Shown here: one piece after another, positions 54,447-61,959 of the stretch
Layout of the letters: each line of letters starts with the position of its first letter
Numbering within the stretch: the first letter of the stretch is position 1
NCBI RefSeq assembly: GCF_026126405.1
Contig: NZ_JAFMTQ010000004.1
Coordinates: 1 to 64,000 of the forward strand
Direction of reading: 5' to 3'
Source: Aureitalea sp. L0-47
GTDB lineage: Bacteria > Bacteroidota > Bacteroidia > Flavobacteriales > Flavobacteriaceae
Length of the DNA: 64,000 nt
Notes under the pieces: generated by a model
What the model saw: the letters and a program-made list of their open reading frames with translations, nothing else
What the model was told of the DNA's origin: nothing
Database searches by the model: none
Made by a program: the position numbers and the translations under genes

Positions 54447-54491
54447 GGTTATTTTTATCATTTAATTATTACTATATTAGTAAAAATAACC
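54447..54491. promoter_or_regulatory. 11-bp perfect inverted repeat between the repeat peptide and the operon
   Basis: GGTTATTTTTA (54447-54457) and TAAAAATAACC (54481-54491) are perfect inverted arms around a 23-bp AT-rich spacer. The left arm is 2 bp upstream of the peptide ATG, and the region is the divergent promoter. It may be an operator or a 5'-UTR hairpin. Confidence 0.55.
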
Positions 54492-54551
54492 ATCCCCTGC
54501 AAGTAATAATGGTGATTTACAGTTCATTAAGCAATCTGACTTCCCAGTAAA

Positions 54552-56519
54552 ATGACATTAAAATCGTTTTTAAAAGAATGTAACGAGAAAGATGTCTTTA
54601 AAAGGCTCTCCATATACATTGTATCCTCCTGGGTGCTTATTCAGGTCCTTGCAGTTACCTGGGAACCTATAGGAATTCCTAAAAAATCGGTTACTTTTCT
54701 AATAATTGCCCTACTTGTAGGACTTCCCATTTATATATTCTATATATGGAAGTATCATTTGCAACCACTGGAAAAATTAAAAAAGGTTCGCATTAGCAAA
54801 AAGGGTGTCCCGAAAAAAAGCGGATTTCAGAAGTTGTATTTTTCAAGTCTGGGAATCATATCCATTTTATCGTTGATGGCTGTTGTTCTCATCATTCAGA
54901 ATAACTTCTTTAAAAGTGTGAAACTTCCTACACAAATAGCAACCGATAAGATTGCAATCTTGGAATTTGGAAACAATACCGGAGATCCGAGAAATGATAT
55001 TGTGAGTAAGATGGCCTCAGATTGGATCAGTCACGGGATCACCCAACATCAATTGGGCCAGGTAGTATCCCCGGAAGTTGTGACAGAGTATGTGGGGTTT
55101 CTTCAAACTCCTGAAGGTGATACGGACGATAAGAGTGTTTTGAATACCTATTTTAAACCAGCGAAAGTAATTACAGGAAATTATTATCTCGATGGGGATA
55201 AATTATTGTTTCAATGTTCTATAACCAATGGAGACTATAGCGAAACCTTTATTTCTTTTGAACCCATAAGTTGCGATAAAGAAAGTCCTCTGGAGTGCAT
55301 TGAGACACTCAAACAAATAGTGTTAGGGTTTTTGATCACTGAGGTCACCCCTGAATTGAATTTGCAGGAAACACCCCCTAAATATGAGGCCTATCAGCAT
55401 TTTATCGATGCAACTGCTATCTATTCGAACGAACCGGATTATTTAGCATTACTCAACAAGGCCATAGAAGCAGATAGTAATTACTTTGAACCTAAGGTAA
55501 TGCGTGTGGCGTATTACTATAATATTGGAGAATATAAAACGGCCGATTCCTTGAGAAAATCAATAGTCCCTAATTCCATGAGCAGTACCAGGCAGATCAA
55601 TTTATTGGGGTTATATGATGCACTACTGGATGGGAATAATAAAAAGATATATAACCATACCATGAAAGAATATCAAATCGCCCCTTTTGATATTACTACC
55701 AATGCAAGTGCCATGGTAGTTGGTCTTCAATATGTAAATAAACCAGAAATTATTGATTCGATCTTCAAAGCTGTACCGATGACGGGTATGGACATAGAAA
55801 ACTGCACCCAGTGTCAGTATCGCTATTATGTGGAGGGTTTGGCTGAAGTGCAGCTTAAGGAATACGACAAGGCAATTAAAACACTCACTCCTATAACTGA
55901 TATTATAGACGATCTATATTTAAAAAGACCGCTTATGTCCGCTCATATACGTTCCGGGGATTTCAAAGGTCTGGATAAGGTATTCACTAAGTTAAAGCTC
56001 AGCAATTCAGAAGATGAGCTCAAAAGTGCCTATTTATTCGCCGGTAAAGAAAGCATTCTCTTTGGTCATGAGGGCCGGGCCGATGAATATCTTAACAATA
56101 TCATTTCATTGGAGGAGGTAGCAAATGATAAAGATTATACCGCCTTTGCATATTACTACAAGGGAGAATTTGAGAAAGCTGAAAACTTCTTAAAGCAAAA
56201 AATAAAGAATGCCCCCGATGATACGAACCTATTAACCTTGCTTGCTATATCGTATTCTAAAAACGGTAAAAATTCCGAAGCTAAAAAATTGCTGGAAAGA
56301 TTAGAAAGTCTACGTGGCGATTATCAGTTTGGAAGTATTGATTATGCGCTATCCCAGTACTATGCAGCTACGGGTGAAGAGGAAAGATCCTACGAGCATC
56401 TTTTCCAGTCTGTGGCCGAAGGCAATACTTTTACCACAGGAACTTTCCAAAACGATCCGCATTTTAAGGAGTATCTTGGTACTCCTGCTTTCGAAAATAT
56501 TTTGACATTTTGGCATTGA
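54552..56519 (+). CDS. Membrane TPR protein with adenylate-cyclase-like N-terminal region
   Basis: The 655-residue protein has transmembrane helices at about 18-37, 47-66 and 95-116. The N-terminal pattern FLKECNEKDVFKR...SSWVLIQV matches the membrane region of bacterial adenylate-cyclase-like and TolB-N proteins. A TolB/FlgO-like segment follows (KIAILEFGNNTGDPRNDIVS, about 133-152), then TPR-like helices to the end. No cyclase or DNA-binding domain is present. It is the first gene of the island operon and may be its membrane sensor. Function is inferred from architecture only. Confidence 0.75.
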   Translation: MTLKSFLKECNEKDVFKRLSIYIVSSWVLIQVLAVTWEPIGIPKKSVTFLIIALLVGLPIYIFYIWKYHLQPLEKLKKVRISKKGVPKKSGFQKLYFSSLGIISILSLMAVVLIIQNNFFKSVKLPTQIATDKIAILEFGNNTGDPRNDIVSKMASDWISHGITQHQLGQVVSPEVVTEYVGFLQTPEGDTDDKSVLNTYFKPAKVITGNYYLDGDKLLFQCSITNGDYSETFISFEPISCDKESPLECIETLKQIVLGFLITEVTPELNLQETPPKYEAYQHFIDATAIYSNEPDYLALLNKAIEADSNYFEPKVMRVAYYYNIGEYKTADSLRKSIVPNSMSSTRQINLLGLYDALLDGNNKKIYNHTMKEYQIAPFDITTNASAMVVGLQYVNKPEIIDSIFKAVPMTGMDIENCTQCQYRYYVEGLAEVQLKEYDKAIKTLTPITDIIDDLYLKRPLMSAHIRSGDFKGLDKVFTKLKLSNSEDELKSAYLFAGKESILFGHEGRADEYLNNIISLEEVANDKDYTAFAYYYKGEFEKAENFLKQKIKNAPDDTNLLTLLAISYSKNGKNSEAKKLLERLESLRGDYQFGSIDYALSQYYAATGEEERSYEHLFQSVAEGNTFTTGTFQNDPHFKEYLGTPAFENILTFWH

Positions 56520-56545
56520 ACTAATCATTAAGTAAAAAACAGAAT

Positions 56546-57076
56546 ATGGTTCACGATACACATAACCCCTCCAATTTTGAAATGCTCGTTCGATTAATAG
56601 AAATATTGATTTGGCCAGTAACCGTACTCATTATTGTTTTACTCTTCAGGAGTAAGATCAAAGGGGTCATCCATAGAGTGGGCTCATTTAAAGCGAGTAG
56701 TTCCGGTGTTGAAATGACCTTTGCACCCCAGCTTGATGCTGCAAAAAAGATGTTTAAACAACTGCGACCCGATAGTGTTTCCAAAAGCGTAACTACCCTC
56801 GAGTCTTCCGAAAGACCATCAGGCACTCCTTACGAACAATTGTTACAGATTAAATTCGAACTTGAACAATCATTAACAGAATTAGCACAGGAGGCCAGTA
56901 TTTCAATTACCGGCAAAAGCAGTCTGCAATTATGTGCTGAACTTGAAAAAAGCGGCGTGATAAACCACGAAAACGGTCAGCTGATGCGGTCGTTGCTAAC
57001 TGTGATCGATGCTGCAAATGCGGGTATAACGCAAGCCCAGGTTGATGAAATAAATACGATGTACAAGGCCATTTAA
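56546..57076 (+). CDS. Small membrane-anchored helical protein
   Basis: The 176-residue protein has one N-terminal helix (about 14-34, LIEILIWPVTVLIIVLLF). The segment SFKASSSGVEMTF and a soluble C-terminal helical domain (about 95-176) recall bacterial DUF4145/HEPN-type membrane proteins, without an obvious catalytic motif. It is the second gene of the island operon, 26 nt after the TPR gene and 3 nt before the caspase gene, so it may be a dedicated partner. I do not recognise a specific function. Confidence 0.6.
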   Translation: MVHDTHNPSNFEMLVRLIEILIWPVTVLIIVLLFRSKIKGVIHRVGSFKASSSGVEMTFAPQLDAAKKMFKQLRPDSVSKSVTTLESSERPSGTPYEQLLQIKFELEQSLTELAQEASISITGKSSLQLCAELEKSGVINHENGQLMRSLLTVIDAANAGITQAQVDEINTMYKAI

Positions 57077-57079
57077 AAT

Positions 57080-59326
57080 ATGAGCAAACTAAACAACGCA
57101 TATGGCCTGATTATTGGTGTGGGCAATGACCTTCCGGCTAGTGTCCGAGACGCCCAGGCTATATACAACATACTATCTAACAAGGATTTAGCTGGATATC
57201 TGGAAGAAAATCTAACACTATTGGTCGAAGAGGACGCCACTGATATTAAGATAAAAAACGCCCTTCAGGAACTTGTAAAAAAAACGAATGAAGATTCTTC
57301 AGTATTTATTTTTTATTCCGGACATGGAGGTACTTATACCGACAATGATATCATCGAATTGGAACAGGGCGGTGAAGGAATGAAGCCCGATGATGAAAAT
57401 CAGTCACATTATTACCTGGTTCCGAATAATTTTGATCCGAAAAATTACCGGGACACATGGGTTCATGCATCCGAATTGAAACAATCGCTCCGGGAAATGA
57501 AAAGTCGGCGACTCATTTTGTTCCTGGACTGTTGTCATGCGGAAGGCATGACAAAGGCTGGTAACGCTATCAATGTTAAAGATCTTAAACAACGATTGAA
57601 GAATCCGGAGGGCATGGTGCACCGCATTGATGACGGCCAGGGGATATCGATCGTCTCTTCATGCAGATCGGACGAGCTTTCATGGATACTTGGTGAAGAA
57701 CCAAATAGCCTGTTCACTTCTTGTTTACTTGAAGTGCTTCGAGGGGAGCATAAATCGGTCTATACTGAACCTTATATTCGCATGACTGAAGTGGTTCAGC
57801 ATGTTATGAAGCGTGTTCCTGAAAAAAAGCCAATTCAAAGGCCCTTTGTCAACCTGCAGTTGTACGACGACTTTATATTGAGTTGTGTTCCCGAGCATTT
57901 AGGTGAACGTATTGCTCAATCGGAAATAGTTGAAGGAGGCACGGATAAAAGTACTATTAGTGAAGTCGTCACCACCTTTAGAGAGAGTGATACTGCAAAG
58001 AACCTCGTATTATTTGTTCATGGGTTTTCGGGAGAAGCCTCTGACACATTTGGTAATATCCCGGAATATTTGATAAACGATCCCTCTATGGACGGCTGGG
58101 ATCTCCTTCCCTTAGGTTATTCACAAAATGTCCAGCCGGAGAAAGGGAAAAATGTCTGGGCTTCGGTGGAAGATATCAGCAGAATATCAGACTATTTGCA
58201 ATCGGCGATCGCACACCGTTTTACACAATACCATCGAATTGCTATCATTGGCCATAGTTTAGGTGGTTTAGCTGTTCAGCAAGCCATATTGCAATTGAAC
58301 GAAGCCAACAGGAACAGGGTTAGCCATGTAATTTTGTTTGCGACACCAAGTAACGGAATAACTGAAAAAGCGCTACAAGGCCTCTGTAATTGCAACATTT
58401 CTGAGCTGAACGAAAAGGGTAGTTTTATTCAATCGCTACGCAAAAACTGGGATTCACAATTTGCTGAAAATATACCATTCAAACTTAAGGTGGTATCCGC
58501 TACGGATGATGAGTTTGTACAGATAAACAGTGTATTCGATAATTTTCCTGAGGAAACAAGAGTGACCATTGATGGTAATCATTTTTCACTAGTGCAACCA
58601 AAGAGTGAGAAGAGTGACAGTTTTAACCTTATCGTTAAGACGTTGTCAAATTCCGAATTCCACCTGATATATACCAACCAGGAAAATATCAATAACGCAC
58701 TGGGCGAATACGAGGCAGTGGTTCAGAAATTACTTCCCCAGAAGGAAAGCTTAAAGATCAAAGGACTTCGAAATCTAATTTTTGCTTTGGAAGGCCTGGA
58801 TAGAAGAGAAGAGGTCATTGACCTGTTGCAAAATCACCCACTGGCGAACGATAATTCGGATCTGCTGGGAATAATGGGAGGTAGGTACAAACGTATGTTC
58901 TTAAATAGCCTGTCTCATGAAGACGGTTCCAGGGCGATTGATTACTATAGCAAAGGATTAGAAATAGCAGAAGAAAAGGGAGATCACGAACAGATATATT
59001 ATCTCGCTATCAATCTTGCCTTCCTACACCTTGTTGCCGAAGAGGACAAACAGGAAATGCGCGATTACGCCATGCAGGCATTAGAAGCTGCAAAAGCCGA
59101 TCCCTTTGATAGCCTATGGAAACAAGCCACATTGGCGGAGGCGAATTTGTATCTGGGTAAATTCGAAGAAGCAAAAGAGTTGTATGGTTCAGCAGCCAAA
59201 ATGGCGGGGATACGTGAAAAAATATCCATCCACACCAATGCTTATGGAGCTTATACAACCTTGATGAATACTGAAAATGAAGACGACGCATTTATAAAAT
59301 TCTTAAAGATGAATTTTTTGTCGTAA
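57080..59326 (+). CDS. Caspase-like peptidase / alpha-beta hydrolase / TRAFs-binding TPR fusion
   Basis: The 748-residue soluble protein has three parts. Residues 1-275 form a peptidase C14 domain with the dyad His82 (FYSGHGG) and Cys152 (LDCCHAEG). Residues 305-530 form an alpha/beta hydrolase with Ser393 (GHSLGG), an acid at Asp476/477 (ATDDEF) and His501 (GNHFS). Residues 535-748 form TPR-like repeats resembling the MAP3K TRAFs-binding domain (DUF4071; GIMGGRYKRMF, YYLAINLAFL). All catalytic residues are present. It is the likely effector of the island operon. In related conflict systems such domains act in regulated cell death. The hydrolase substrate is unknown. Confidence 0.88.
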   Translation: MSKLNNAYGLIIGVGNDLPASVRDAQAIYNILSNKDLAGYLEENLTLLVEEDATDIKIKNALQELVKKTNEDSSVFIFYSGHGGTYTDNDIIELEQGGEGMKPDDENQSHYYLVPNNFDPKNYRDTWVHASELKQSLREMKSRRLILFLDCCHAEGMTKAGNAINVKDLKQRLKNPEGMVHRIDDGQGISIVSSCRSDELSWILGEEPNSLFTSCLLEVLRGEHKSVYTEPYIRMTEVVQHVMKRVPEKKPIQRPFVNLQLYDDFILSCVPEHLGERIAQSEIVEGGTDKSTISEVVTTFRESDTAKNLVLFVHGFSGEASDTFGNIPEYLINDPSMDGWDLLPLGYSQNVQPEKGKNVWASVEDISRISDYLQSAIAHRFTQYHRIAIIGHSLGGLAVQQAILQLNEANRNRVSHVILFATPSNGITEKALQGLCNCNISELNEKGSFIQSLRKNWDSQFAENIPFKLKVVSATDDEFVQINSVFDNFPEETRVTIDGNHFSLVQPKSEKSDSFNLIVKTLSNSEFHLIYTNQENINNALGEYEAVVQKLLPQKESLKIKGLRNLIFALEGLDRREEVIDLLQNHPLANDNSDLLGIMGGRYKRMFLNSLSHEDGSRAIDYYSKGLEIAEEKGDHEQIYYLAINLAFLHLVAEEDKQEMRDYAMQALEAAKADPFDSLWKQATLAEANLYLGKFEEAKELYGSAAKMAGIREKISIHTNAYGAYTTLMNTENEDDAFIKFLKMNFLS

Positions 59327-59351
59327 CTTTTTTTTGAAATAAACACCTGAC

Positions 59352-59573
59352 ATGTTGAAATTCAATTCTGATAACCTGCCCCAAATGAATTTCAGAAAAG
59401 CAGTCAAGAAACCTATACCTGTTGAATGTGTACAAATCGATGAACCTTTCGAAGTGGAAACTATGGAAGGAACATTAAGAGGCAAAAAAGGGGATTGGTT
59501 GATGAAAGGAGTAAATGGAGAATTATACCCCTGCGATCGGGAGATCTTTGAAAAGACTTATGATCTACAATAA
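59352..59573 (+). CDS. PGDYG-like small protein
   Basis: The 73-residue protein resembles the short PGDYG-type domain seen in phage and bacterial proteins: FRKAVKKPIPVECVQID, then ETMEGTLRGKKGDWLMKGVNGE and LYPCDREIFEKTY in sequence. The usual PGDY reads KGDW here. It has no signal or membrane segment. It lies 25 nt after the caspase gene and 20 nt before the TIR gene. It could be an adaptor or a ligand-binding subunit, but that is only inference. Confidence 0.65.
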   Translation: MLKFNSDNLPQMNFRKAVKKPIPVECVQIDEPFEVETMEGTLRGKKGDWLMKGVNGELYPCDREIFEKTYDLQ

Positions 59574-59593
59574 TTAAACTAACTAAAAAATAT

Positions 59594-60607
59594 ATGTCAG
59601 ATAACAAGATTTTCTTCAGCTATTCAAGGGATAACTCCGATTTTGTTCTCGGCCTTGCCAAAGACCTAAGGGATACGGGAGCCAATGTATGGCTCGATCA
59701 GTTGGATATTAAACCCGGAACCCGCTGGGACAAGTCGATTGAAACCGCACTTGAGGATTCCGGAACCTTGTTAGTGGTACTTTCTAAATCTTCCGTGGCC
59801 TCTCACAATGTAATGGATGAGGTATCCTATGCATTGGAGGAAGGTAAAACTGTGGTCCCCATCTTACTGGAAGAATGTGATGTTCCATTCAGACTACGAC
59901 GACTTCAGTTTGCAGATTTCACCCAATCACATGAATCCGGCATGCAAACACTTGTCAGGGCATTACATATTGGTGAGGATAGTACGAGTACACCTGCATC
60001 CGATACGGTTAAGTCGAGTCCTCCAGAAAAACCAGCTGCTCCTGTCAGTAAGGAGTCGTCATCTTCGAAAAAGAAGAATAGTAAAACGCTACTTTATGTA
60101 ATCGGGGGAATTCTTGCAGTTATCGTAATTGTATTTTCCACAGGTGTGATCAATCTTGAAGACTCCAGTGACGAACTGAAGTTAAATGGCGTTGAGACGG
60201 CGGCGAACGATGAAGAGGCATGGCAGAACGCACAATCCATCAATACAGCTAAGGCCTATCTCGATTATGCCGCAAAGTATAATGAAGATGGTAAATATGT
60301 ACAGGAAGCGTACGAAGCTATAGATGGTTTGTACAATTCTAAAGGAATTGTTGAGTATTCTGAAGGTTCAGGAAGCGAGAAGGAGAATTTCTTCTATAGA
60401 TATAAAGGAGGTCTAGATGATGAGAGTGACGCTCCTGAGAAAGGAGGCTATATTATAGCACTGGACGACTGGCCAGTAAATTTGGATCTGTTAGGGACAA
60501 ATTCCGGAGCTACCGGCAATATTAGAAAGAATCAAATAGCCACTGTTGTCCAGATCCACCTGGTAGAAGATAAGGTATACTGCACGATCAATTATCATCA
60601 GGAGTAA
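59594..60607 (+). CDS. TIR-domain protein with transmembrane helix and exported C-terminal domain
   Basis: The 337-residue protein has an N-terminal TIR domain (1-125; KIFFSYSRDNSDF, VWLDQLDIKPG, SHNVMDEVSYALE). Glu76 sits at the expected NADase catalytic position. A Ser/Pro/Lys-rich linker follows (130-163), then one transmembrane helix (165-185) and a C-terminal region (190-337) with the AWQNA...AYLDYAAKY motif. TIR domains of bacterial immune systems cleave NAD+ or make signal nucleotides. Here the TIR domain faces the cytosol and the tail probably the periplasm. Its stop is 11 nt from the convergent gntP stop. Confidence 0.87.
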   Translation: MSDNKIFFSYSRDNSDFVLGLAKDLRDTGANVWLDQLDIKPGTRWDKSIETALEDSGTLLVVLSKSSVASHNVMDEVSYALEEGKTVVPILLEECDVPFRLRRLQFADFTQSHESGMQTLVRALHIGEDSTSTPASDTVKSSPPEKPAAPVSKESSSSKKKNSKTLLYVIGGILAVIVIVFSTGVINLEDSSDELKLNGVETAANDEEAWQNAQSINTAKAYLDYAAKYNEDGKYVQEAYEAIDGLYNSKGIVEYSEGSGSEKENFFYRYKGGLDDESDAPEKGGYIIALDDWPVNLDLLGTNSGATGNIRKNQIATVVQIHLVEDKVYCTINYHQE

Positions 60608-60618
60608 TGAAATTGCAC

Positions 60619-60723
60619 CTAAACAAATACGAGGGAAAGCAGGCTTACGGTCGTTATCCCCACTAACGCGAGGATCGTGGTCATAACGGTCCAGCTTCTG
60701 AAGGTCTGTTTTTCCGTTAGTCC
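60619..60723. repeat. Intact gntP 3' end, right copy of the island boundary repeat
   Basis: This stretch, from the gntP stop codon inward, pairs with 54056-54155 as a direct repeat. The identical core is 60633-60681. It lies inside the intact gntP. Confidence 0.88.
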
Positions 60724-61959
60724 TAAATACTTACTTACCAGCCAGAATCCGCTGTCGTTCACATGTGACATGATAGACGCGCCAGAAGCGATAGCGATCA
60801 CCAGCAGTGCTTTTTCAATTTCCCCGGTACTTCCAGTTAGCAAGGGGGCTGTGACCCCTGCAGCCGTAATCATGGCTACCGTGGCCGATCCCTGGAGGAT
60901 ACGAACCAAAGCCGCAACCACAAACGCAAAGAACAGGGTGCTTAGTCCCAGTTCTGAAAAGTACTCCGCCATCATATCTCCGGTTCCTGTGGCGATAAGC
61001 ATTTCTTTAAAAACACCTCCGGCACCTGTGAGCAGTATAATTATGCCGGCAGGACCCATGGATCTAGTGGTGATCTTCAGTAATTTTTCTTTTGAAGTAT
61101 TCCTGCGAATTCCGAGTAAGTACCAGGCGATTAGGTTGGCGAGGATCAATGCGGTAAAGGGATGCCCTATCATCGACATCCAGTCTTTTATTTTTTCTGA
61201 AACTACATCTTCAGCAATAGGGCTGTTCAAGACGGTGTTACAGACGATGAGAAGTATGGGTAAGCCAATGATAGCCGATATCATTCCTACCGAAGGTCTC
61301 GATTCGGAATCACTTGTTTCAGCAATCAATTCAGGGGCGGCCACCTGTATCTTTTTTGAAATATATCGAGCGAATAAAGGTCCTGATGCTATAGCCGTTG
61401 GAATACCCACAATGGCCCCGAAGACGATCACCCAACCGAGATCGGCGTTAAGGATATCCGCCACTGCTACCGGTCCGGGAGTAGGAGGGATGAAGGCATG
61501 AGTTATCGCAAGTCCCGCTAGCAGAGGAATACCGTACATGAGTAAGGACTTGCCTGATTTCCGTTGAAGTGAATAGATTAGAGGAACCAGTATGATGAAA
61601 GCAACATCGAAAAACACCGGGATCGCAATTACAAAACCCGTCGCCATCAACGCCCAGGAAGCACCTTTTTCACCAGCTACTTTCAGCATAAAGGATGCAA
61701 TGGCCTCGGCACCACCCGAATGTTCCAGGATGGCACCGAACATGGCGCCTAATCCAACAACTACGGCCACAAAGCCAAGGGTGTTGCCCATTCCGGTTTG
61801 GATGGTCTTTACAATGGTAAGTGGATCCAGCCCGGCAATGATCCCAACCACTATACTAGAGATAAGCAATGCGATAAAGGCCTGAATCCTGAATTTCAGA
61901 ATTAGGATGAGAAGAACTGCTATTCCCGAGAAAATAGCAATGAGCAGGGTGCTATCCAT
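60619..61959 (-). CDS. gntP: Gluconate:H+ symporter (GntP family)
   Basis: About 446 residues with 12-14 hydrophobic helices. Family segments include TIVKTIQTGMGNTLGFV, GLAITHAFIPPTPGPVA, LRILQGSATVAMITAAG and SHVNDSGFWLVSKYLG. It imports gluconate. The ATG at 61959 overlaps the dehydrogenase gene's end by 8 nt and gives the normal N terminus MDSTLLIAIF. The longer frame from 62022 is unneeded. The 3' end is duplicated at 54056-54155. Confidence 0.93.
   Translation of the reverse strand: MDSTLLIAIFSGIAVLLILILKFRIQAFIALLISSIVVGIIAGLDPLTIVKTIQTGMGNTLGFVAVVVGLGAMFGAILEHSGGAEAIASFMLKVAGEKGASWALMATGFVIAIPVFFDVAFIILVPLIYSLQRKSGKSLLMYGIPLLAGLAITHAFIPPTPGPVAVADILNADLGWVIVFGAIVGIPTAIASGPLFARYISKKIQVAAPELIAETSDSESRPSVGMISAIIGLPILLIVCNTVLNSPIAEDVVSEKIKDWMSMIGHPFTALILANLIAWYLLGIRRNTSKEKLLKITTRSMGPAGIIILLTGAGGVFKEMLIATGTGDMMAEYFSELGLSTLFFAFVVAALVRILQGSATVAMITAAGVTAPLLTGSTGEIEKALLVIAIASGASIMSHVNDSGFWLVSKYLGLTEKQTFRSWTVMTTILALVGITTVSLLSLVFV

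Noticed and set aside
54296-54550. 84-codon plus-strand frame with LIPTPG repeats
   Set aside because: It is the antisense shadow of the minus-strand repeat peptide. Codon changes between repeats are silent only in the minus frame, and its TTG start and tail look random.
54044-60723. Integrase, transposase or phage genes in the island
   Set aside because: I looked for tyrosine and serine recombinase and DDE signatures in every frame of useful length and saw none, so mobility is inferred from the flanking repeats only.
60677-61501. 274-codon plus-strand frame
   Set aside because: Antisense to gntP, whose transporter motifs are clear.
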